Source: an uncultured Clostridia bacterium (GTDB lineage: Bacteria; Bacillota; Clostridia; TANB77; CAG-508). From it: a stretch of 9,412 nucleotides of DNA. Shown piece by piece: positions 6,409 to 9,412 of the stretch. Within the stretch, counting starts at the first letter, position 1. Each line of letters starts with the position of its first letter. Position numbers and translations under genes: made by a program. The stretch spans positions 1-9,412 of the forward strand of contig CALXJL010000056.1 of NCBI GenBank assembly GCA_944388615.1. Direction: 5' to 3'. The notes beneath the pieces were generated by a model, which was not told the DNA's origin, ran no database searches, and worked only from the letters and a program-made list of their open reading frames with translations.

Positions 6409-6978
6409 CTACACCGCATATTTTAAGATCGCCTTTTTTTGTAATAGTACTGCACCAAAATAAACAACTATTAAACCAATCTCTAAAACAGTTAAATAAA
6501 TATATAGTCTTGTTTTTGCTTCATTGATTACTCTTTCTTTTTCCGCTTCATATTGAGCAATTTCTTCATCATCATACAAATACTTCATATAATTCTCTGA
6601 TATCGCTAGACTATGATTTGAGTTTATGGTTTCATTTATTGTCTCATTAACTTTAGAAAAATTTGTTATTAAAGATATTAAACAAATTATAGCTGTGAAA
6701 ATCAAAAGATTTCTCATAACTATCTTTACATTATTGGTTTCTATTAATCTTTTTTTAAAAGTTATAGTAATACTACATCTCCATACACAAAATACTGCTA
6801 TCCCTTGAAGTATAATTGCAATTATAGCCGTTAATATTAACGACTCCTCTGAAATACTATTTGATATTACCGAATATAATAAACTATATATTATGGTAAA
6901 TACTATTCCAAAAAGAAAAAAACCACCTATTAATTCTCCAGTTATTGTTCTGACTGTTGCTATTTGCTTATTCTCCAA
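6409..6978 (-). CDS. Four-segment membrane protein, function unknown
   Basis: 189 residues if it starts at TTG 6978. GGGGGTGA (6984-6991) lies 5 nt ahead of that TTG, whereas the in-frame ATG at 6993 has no ribosome site and itself overlaps the GGGGGTGA. Four hydrophobic segments are seen, beginning with ELIGGFFLFGIVFTII and LILTAIIAIILQGIAVFCVW, then LLIFTAIICLISLI and finally YLTVLEIGLIVVYFGAVLL. Between segments three and four is a roughly 55-residue loop with two NET(I)N sequences and a charged helix (DDEEIAQYEAEKERVINEAK). No catalytic motif is visible and I do not recognise the family. It is the first gene of a two-gene operon with its own promoter. Confidence 0.7.
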   Translation of the reverse strand: MENKQIATVRTITGELIGGFFLFGIVFTIIYSLLYSVISNSISEESLILTAIIAIILQGIAVFCVWRCSITITFKKRLIETNNVKIVMRNLLIFTAIICLISLITNFSKVNETINETINSNHSLAISENYMKYLYDDEEIAQYEAEKERVINEAKTRLYIYLTVLEIGLIVVYFGAVLLQKKAILKYAV

Positions 6979-7041
6979 ATAATTCACCCCCATTTTTTTA
7001 CAAATTAAAACATTATCTAATAAGATTCTAGTATATTATAT

Positions 7042-7070
7042 ATAATATTTTTTTGATAATATATTTTCAA
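7042..7070 (-). promoter_or_regulatory. Promoter of the membrane-protein operon
   Basis: On the minus strand TTGAAA (7065-7070) and TATTAT (7042-7047) are separated by 17 nt. The leader is about 55 nt. It is divergent from the tRNA promoter. Confidence 0.55.
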
Positions 7071-7128
7071 TAATTTATTTGTAAACTTGTGTATAGAATA
7101 ATAAAATACAAAATTTGTTGATAATGTA

Positions 7129-7157
7129 TTGACAATGAAACTAATAAATGTTATTAT
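7129..7157 (+). promoter_or_regulatory. Promoter of tRNA-Leu
   Basis: A perfect TTGACA (7129-7134) and TATTAT (7152-7157) are separated by 17 nt, about 20 nt before the mature tRNA 5' end. TATAAT at 7155-7160 overlaps but would give a 20-nt spacer. Confidence 0.75.
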
Positions 7158-7177
7158 AATTGTTGTTAATATTATTT

Positions 7178-7261
7178 GCGGATGTGGCGGAATTGGCAGA
7201 CGCGCTGGTCTTAGGAACCAGTGTCAACGACGTGGGGGTTCAAGTCCCTTCATCCGCACCA
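7178..7261 (+). tRNA. tRNA-Leu (anticodon UAG)
   Basis: The acceptor stem GCGGATG (7178-7184) pairs with CATCCGC (7251-7257), followed by A and an encoded CCA (7259-7261). The anticodon stem is CTGGT/ACCAG with loop CTTAGGA, giving anticodon TAG (7212-7214), which reads CUN leucine codons. A long variable arm and the TTCAAGT T-loop make it a class II tRNA. Its 3' end is partly repeated at 8028-8041. Confidence 0.97.
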
Positions 7262-7269
7262 ATGACGTA

Positions 7270-7292
7270 TCTGTTCGAACTAATAGAACAGA
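7270..7292 (+). other. Short hairpin in the tRNA-Leu trailer
   Basis: TCTGTTC and GAACAGA form a 7-bp stem with a 9-nt loop, 9 nt after the tRNA CCA end. It may help 3' processing. Nothing more can be said. Confidence 0.4.
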
Positions 7293-7300
7293 ATTGATAC

Positions 7301-7336
7301 AAAATCAATCAGAAAATAAAATCTGGTTGATTTTTT
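7301..7336 (+). terminator. Terminator of tRNA-Leu
   Basis: AAAATCAATCAGA (7301-7313) pairs with TCTGGTTGATTTT (7322-7334), a 13-bp stem with one wobble pair, ending in six T residues. Confidence 0.8.
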
Positions 7337-7387
7337 GTTGCCTAAAAACAAAATTAAATCATCCAAACGAAAAGATAGTGTAAGAAA

Positions 7388-7534
7388 ATGAAGATAATTA
7401 AGCAACAACTAAAATTTGAGGAATATCTAAAGCAAAGACTAAAATTTATATGTGAGTTTTCTATGGAAATGGAACAGTCTCAAAGAAATAAGGTTGCTTT
7501 GTATTTATTTAATAGTATAAATCATAAAGTATAG
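7388..7534 (+). CDS. Small ORF of 48 codons, unrecognised
   Basis: An open frame from ATG 7388 to TAG 7532-7534 encodes MKIIKQQLKFEEYLKQRLKF followed by ICEFSMEMEQSQRNKVALYL and a short tail. The composition is protein-like and amphipathic, and KQ(Q/R)LKF occurs twice (residues 5-10 and 15-20). There is no good Shine-Dalgarno sequence or promoter directly ahead; it follows the tRNA terminator. It may be a real small gene, or the relic of a larger helical protein such as a phage or plasmid factor. It lies inside the segment bounded by the tRNA-end repeats. Confidence 0.3.
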   Translation: MKIIKQQLKFEEYLKQRLKFICEFSMEMEQSQRNKVALYLFNSINHKV

Positions 7535-7551
7535 TAATATTCGAATATGAG

Positions 7552-7580
7552 TTGAACTTTTATGTAAAATATGATATTAT
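7552..7580 (+). promoter_or_regulatory. Promoter of the 90-residue protein gene
   Basis: TTGAAC (7552-7557) and TATTAT (7575-7580) are 17 nt apart. The predicted leader is about 80 nt and contains two small stem-loops: TTCGTA/TGCGAA with loop GCTA near 7595-7610, and TTGTAA/TTACAA at 7629-7649. Confidence 0.6.
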
Positions 7581-7643
7581 ATTAAAGAAAAATATTCGTA
7601 GCTATGCGAAGTAAATAAAAATAGCAGGTTGTAAATTCTCATG

Positions 7644-7660
7644 TTACAATTGTAAGGAGG
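7644..7660 (+). promoter_or_regulatory. Palindrome fused to the ribosome binding site
   Basis: The perfect 12-bp palindrome TTACAATTGTAA (7644-7655) runs directly into AAGGAGG (7654-7660), 6 nt before ATG 7667. A similar arrangement precedes the gene at 8156. Confidence 0.5.
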
Positions 7661-7666
7661 AAAAAA

Positions 7667-7939
7667 ATGCTTAATGTTGATGAAACACGGAAATTAGCTG
7701 AAGATAGCAAGGTAAGGCTTAATCTCTTTAACAAGATACAACTTGCATATGTTAATTGGAAAATTAAGCGTTATGCTAAACAGACTTTAGCTGAGGTCTC
7801 TGTTAATTTCCTTAGTTGGAAAGTTGCCTACATTCTCGAAGAAAAGGGATACAAGATTTATGAACCTCTTCCTAAATTTATGAATCCAAAACTCTTACCT
7901 GATGTATCCACTATCATTAGCTGGGAAAACTACAGATAA
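7667..7939 (+). CDS. Hypothetical protein of 90 residues
   Basis: The start is well supported by AAGGAGG 6 nt upstream and a promoter at 7552-7580. The protein is mainly charged and helical: MLNVDETRKLAEDSKVRLN, then a basic aromatic stretch (YVNWKIKRYAKQ), then VNFLSWKVAYILEEKGYKIY and a proline-containing tail ending SWENYR. No signal peptide, membrane span or catalytic motif is visible and I do not recognise the family. A terminator follows, so it is probably transcribed alone. It lies between the tRNA-Leu 3' end and the repeat at 8028-8041, and its base composition (about 34% G+C by eye) is richer than the nuclease cassette. Accessory origin is likely but no function can be assigned. Confidence 0.75.
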   Translation: MLNVDETRKLAEDSKVRLNLFNKIQLAYVNWKIKRYAKQTLAEVSVNFLSWKVAYILEEKGYKIYEPLPKFMNPKLLPDVSTIISWENYR

Positions 7940-7950
7940 AAAAAGAGGCG

Positions 7951-7988
7951 GTTGGGTATTTCTAAAAGGATATCCAACTGATTTTTAT
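7951..7988 (+). terminator. Terminator after the 90-residue protein gene
   Basis: GTTGGGTAT (7951-7959) pairs with ATATCCAAC (7970-7978), 9 bp with one wobble and a 10-nt loop. TGATTTTTAT follows, itself part of a small second hairpin (CTGAT/ATCAG). Confidence 0.6.
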
Positions 7989-8027
7989 ATCAGTCGTTAA
8001 GAGAGCCAAAAAAGTTGTAGATAACTA

Positions 8028-8041
8028 CTTCATCCGTACCA
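8028..8041 (+). repeat. Copy of the tRNA-Leu 3' end (possible attachment-site remnant)
   Basis: CTTCATCCGTACCA matches the tRNA-Leu end CTTCATCCGCACCA (7248-7261) at 13 of 14 positions, in the same orientation and exactly 780 nt downstream. The sequence before it is not tRNA-like, so this is not a second tRNA gene. Confidence 0.5.
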
Positions 8042-8092
8042 AAATGAAAATTTCAAGATTTCATGGTAAAATATTCACATAATTCAATTATC

Positions 8093-8120
8093 TTGCAAAT
8101 AGGCAAGTTTTGAATATAGC
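8093..8120 (+). promoter_or_regulatory. Possible promoter of the cupin-like gene
   Basis: TTGCAA (8093-8098) and TATAGC (8115-8120) are 16 nt apart. Each matches consensus at four of six positions. Confidence 0.35.
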
Positions 8121-8125
8121 TTTTA

Positions 8126-8147
8126 ACAATAACTATTGTAAAGGAGG
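8126..8147 (+). promoter_or_regulatory. Palindrome next to the ribosome binding site of the cupin-like gene
   Basis: ACAATA-AC-TATTGT (8126-8139) is an inverted repeat with a 2-nt centre. AAGGAGG follows at 8141-8147, 8 nt before ATG 8156. The arrangement mirrors that at 7644-7660. Confidence 0.45.
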
Positions 8148-8155
8148 CTCTTACT

Positions 8156-8626
8156 ATGAGAGAACAACGGACAGATTTAAAATCATTTGACATTACACAA
8201 TTGCAAACACTTCGAAAATTGAGAAGTAATATGTACTGTGGTGGAAATAATCGGCTTTTCTTTGATGAATTAGAAGATATTATCACAAGAGCAGATTATA
8301 ATCCTAACACTGCATGGGAACGTATGGAGAATAATAATATCGTTTTAGGTGAAGTTTGGACTCAACTTATTGGCTATTATCGCTATAAAAATACTGTACA
8401 CAAGTATGAGTATCTATATGTACTTCCCAGAGATGGTATCATTATAGGTGAACATGGACATGAAGAATTAGTTCATAATGGACAACAAATTAGGAAAATT
8501 ACAGAATGGTATATTTTTCCTAATGGGAAAATGACATTATGCAGAAAGGGACATACACATCATTTAAACCATCACGGAAAACCTATCTATATTATTTCTT
8601 TGAAGATTTGGAATCATGGAGAATAG
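8156..8626 (+). CDS. Cupin-like protein of 156 residues
   Basis: The C-terminal half fits the two cupin motifs. In the first, G94-x5-H100-x-H102 is followed, after an enlarged insert, by E117-x6-G124 in the stretch EWYIFPNG. In the second, G124-x5-RKG132-x2-H135 is followed by N138, then GKPIYIISLKI, a typical closing strand. The tail is histidine-rich (KGHTHHLNHH, 131-140), consistent with metal binding. The first 85 residues (MREQRTDLKSFDITQLQTLR and a middle region with YYRYKNTVHKYEYLYVLP) match nothing I recognise. The start is supported by AAGGAGG 8 nt upstream. It is transcribed alone, with a palindrome near its ribosome site and a strong terminator downstream. A small-molecule-binding or sugar/oxygenase-like role is possible but the substrate is unknown. 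The cupin fold is a motif-level inference. Confidence 0.7.
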   Translation: MREQRTDLKSFDITQLQTLRKLRSNMYCGGNNRLFFDELEDIITRADYNPNTAWERMENNNIVLGEVWTQLIGYYRYKNTVHKYEYLYVLPRDGIIIGEHGHEELVHNGQQIRKITEWYIFPNGKMTLCRKGHTHHLNHHGKPIYIISLKIWNHGE

Positions 8627-8677
8627 GAAATTGGTATGGAGTAACTTGTAAACAAATTTGTTAAGAGGTTATCCATA

Positions 8678-8727
8678 AAATTAATGAGTTGGTTCATTGT
8701 AAAAATACCAACTCATTAATTTTTTTA
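8678..8727. terminator. Bidirectional terminator
   Basis: AAATTAATGAGTTGGT (8678-8693) and ACCAACTCATTAATTT (8707-8722) form a perfect 16-bp stem with a 13-nt loop. T-runs flank it on both strands (seven T on plus; TTTTATGG on minus). It separates the convergent cupin-like and flavin reductase-like genes. Confidence 0.85.
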
Positions 8728-8761
8728 ACATTTGCAAATCTATAAAATATTTCATTATTTC

Positions 8762-9313
8762 TTACTTCAAACAAATTCCTCTATCAGCCACCTTCTTATC
8801 AGCCACAAAATATTCACTTCCCATATAAGTTAACAAACTAGCATCACCATATTTTATATTTCCCTTTTCATCAATATATTCTTCATCTGCCTTAACATTA
8901 ACAACTTCACCTATAAACATATCATGAGACCCTAAATGTTTTATCTCTTTTAATTTGCATTCTATATTAATTGGACATTCCTTTATAATAGGTGCACTAA
9001 CCATTTCACCTTTTTCCTTAGTTAATTTACACTCTTTAAATTTATCTACATTTTTACCAGATTTTGTACCACAAAAATCAGTTTGCCATACTAAATCTCC
9101 ATTTGGTATATTTATTACAAATTCTTTATTATTTTTTATAATATCATAAGAATATCTTGTAGGTCTAAAAGATACATATACAAGAGGTGGATCTGAATTT
9201 ATCACTCCCGTCCATGCTATTGTTGTTATATTACTATTCTCCATTGTTCCACAACTCACCATTACAGATGGTACAGGCGCTAAAGCTGTTGATGGTTTTA
9301 AATCTTTTTTCAT
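8762..9313 (-). CDS. Flavin reductase-like FMN-binding protein (flavoredoxin family)
   Basis: 183 residues, a normal length for the family. The N-terminal half carries the family pattern: PVPSVMVSCGTMENSNITTI, then AWTGVINSDPPLVYVSFRP, then TRYSYDIIKNNKEFVINIP, where the TTIAW and S-x-x-PP segments contact FMN in relatives. The rest includes DFCGTKSGKNVDKF and HDMFIGEVVNVKAD, also typical. Proteins of this split-barrel flavin reductase group bind FMN and either reduce flavin with NAD(P)H or carry electrons; which one applies is not visible here. AAAGGGAG (9323-9330) lies 9 nt before the start. A long inverted repeat upstream (9339-9376) may be an operator. The gene is presumably monocistronic, ending at the bidirectional terminator. 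Confidence 0.9.
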   Translation of the reverse strand: MKKDLKPSTALAPVPSVMVSCGTMENSNITTIAWTGVINSDPPLVYVSFRPTRYSYDIIKNNKEFVINIPNGDLVWQTDFCGTKSGKNVDKFKECKLTKEKGEMVSAPIIKECPINIECKLKEIKHLGSHDMFIGEVVNVKADEEYIDEKGNIKYGDASLLTYMGSEYFVADKKVADRGICLK

Positions 9314-9338
9314 CTTTTATCTCTCCCTTTCTTTTTGG

Positions 9339-9376
9339 TAGTGTCAACTAAATTTATATTTTATTTAGTTACACTA
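9339..9376. promoter_or_regulatory. Long inverted repeat upstream of the flavin reductase gene
   Basis: TAGTGTCAACTAAAT (9339-9353) and ATTTAGTTACACTA (9363-9376) match as an inverted repeat of 14 bp with one bulged base and a 9-nt centre. A weak -35-like TTGAAA (9383-9388, minus strand) lies just upstream, so the repeat would cover the -10 and start region. That position suits a repressor or redox-sensing regulator of the MarR or HxlR type. The regulator is not in the window. Confidence 0.55.
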
Positions 9377-9412
9377 CTGTATTTTCAAGGTTTATATCAT
9401 TTTTTTCTAATA

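Noticed and set aside
7129..7383. Open frame of 84 codons running through the tRNA gene on the plus strand
   Set aside because: It covers the whole tRNA-Leu and its terminator, has no ribosome site, and its product matches nothing.
7970..8041. Possible second tRNA ending at 8041
   Set aside because: There is no matching 5' acceptor strand, anticodon arm or T-loop; only the last 14 bases resemble a tRNA.
8053..8286. Minus-strand open frame of 77 codons opposite the cupin-like gene
   Set aside because: It overlaps the start and promoter region of a well-supported plus-strand gene and has no ribosome site or family resemblance.
1..9412. CRISPR array, insertion sequence or complete prophage
   Set aside because: I saw no regularly spaced repeats, transposase or phage structural genes on either strand.

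Overview
The window is AT-rich DNA (I estimate 20-33% G+C, varying by gene) from a low-GC Bacillota genome, probably one of the Clostridia. The reasons are AGGAGG-type ribosome sites, CIRCE-type heat-shock operators, a class II tRNA-Leu with an encoded CCA end, and a REP-like hairpin built on GGGGACAGACC. No species can be named from this sequence alone.

Layout from left to right. Positions 1-2390 form a heat-shock block on the minus strand: the first 73 codons of a small heat-shock protein (Hsp20) and a complete htpG. Each has its own promoter overlapped by a CIRCE-like operator, and each operator is followed by the same 25-nt block. A REP-like hairpin (2396-2440) separates this from a very AT-rich minus-strand cassette (2456-4448) of three tightly packed genes. 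These are a DpnD/PcfM-like small protein, a 330-residue protein with a C-terminal PD-(D/E)XK nuclease domain, and a protein that resembles the DpnII/MboI restriction endonuclease. No DNA methyltransferase lies in the window. This cassette is the best candidate for an unusual defence system.

Positions 4449-4778 have no convincing gene. They hold a possible short plus-strand transcription unit that ends in a strong terminator. Positions 4779-7070 are minus strand: an alkaline-phosphatase-superfamily phosphodiesterase with all expected metal ligands, then a two-gene operon of small membrane proteins.

A plus-strand tRNA-Leu(UAG) at 7178-7261 begins an accessory stretch. It holds a 48-codon ORF, an unrecognised 90-residue protein and a 156-residue cupin-like protein. 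The last 14 nt of the tRNA recur at 8028-8041 with one mismatch, which suggests an attachment-site duplication. Both larger genes have a palindrome abutting or just ahead of their Shine-Dalgarno sequence. A bidirectional terminator then separates them from a minus-strand flavin reductase-like gene with a long inverted repeat in its upstream region.

The heat-shock genes probably share HrcA control. The three nuclease-cassette genes probably act together. The remaining genes look independently transcribed.
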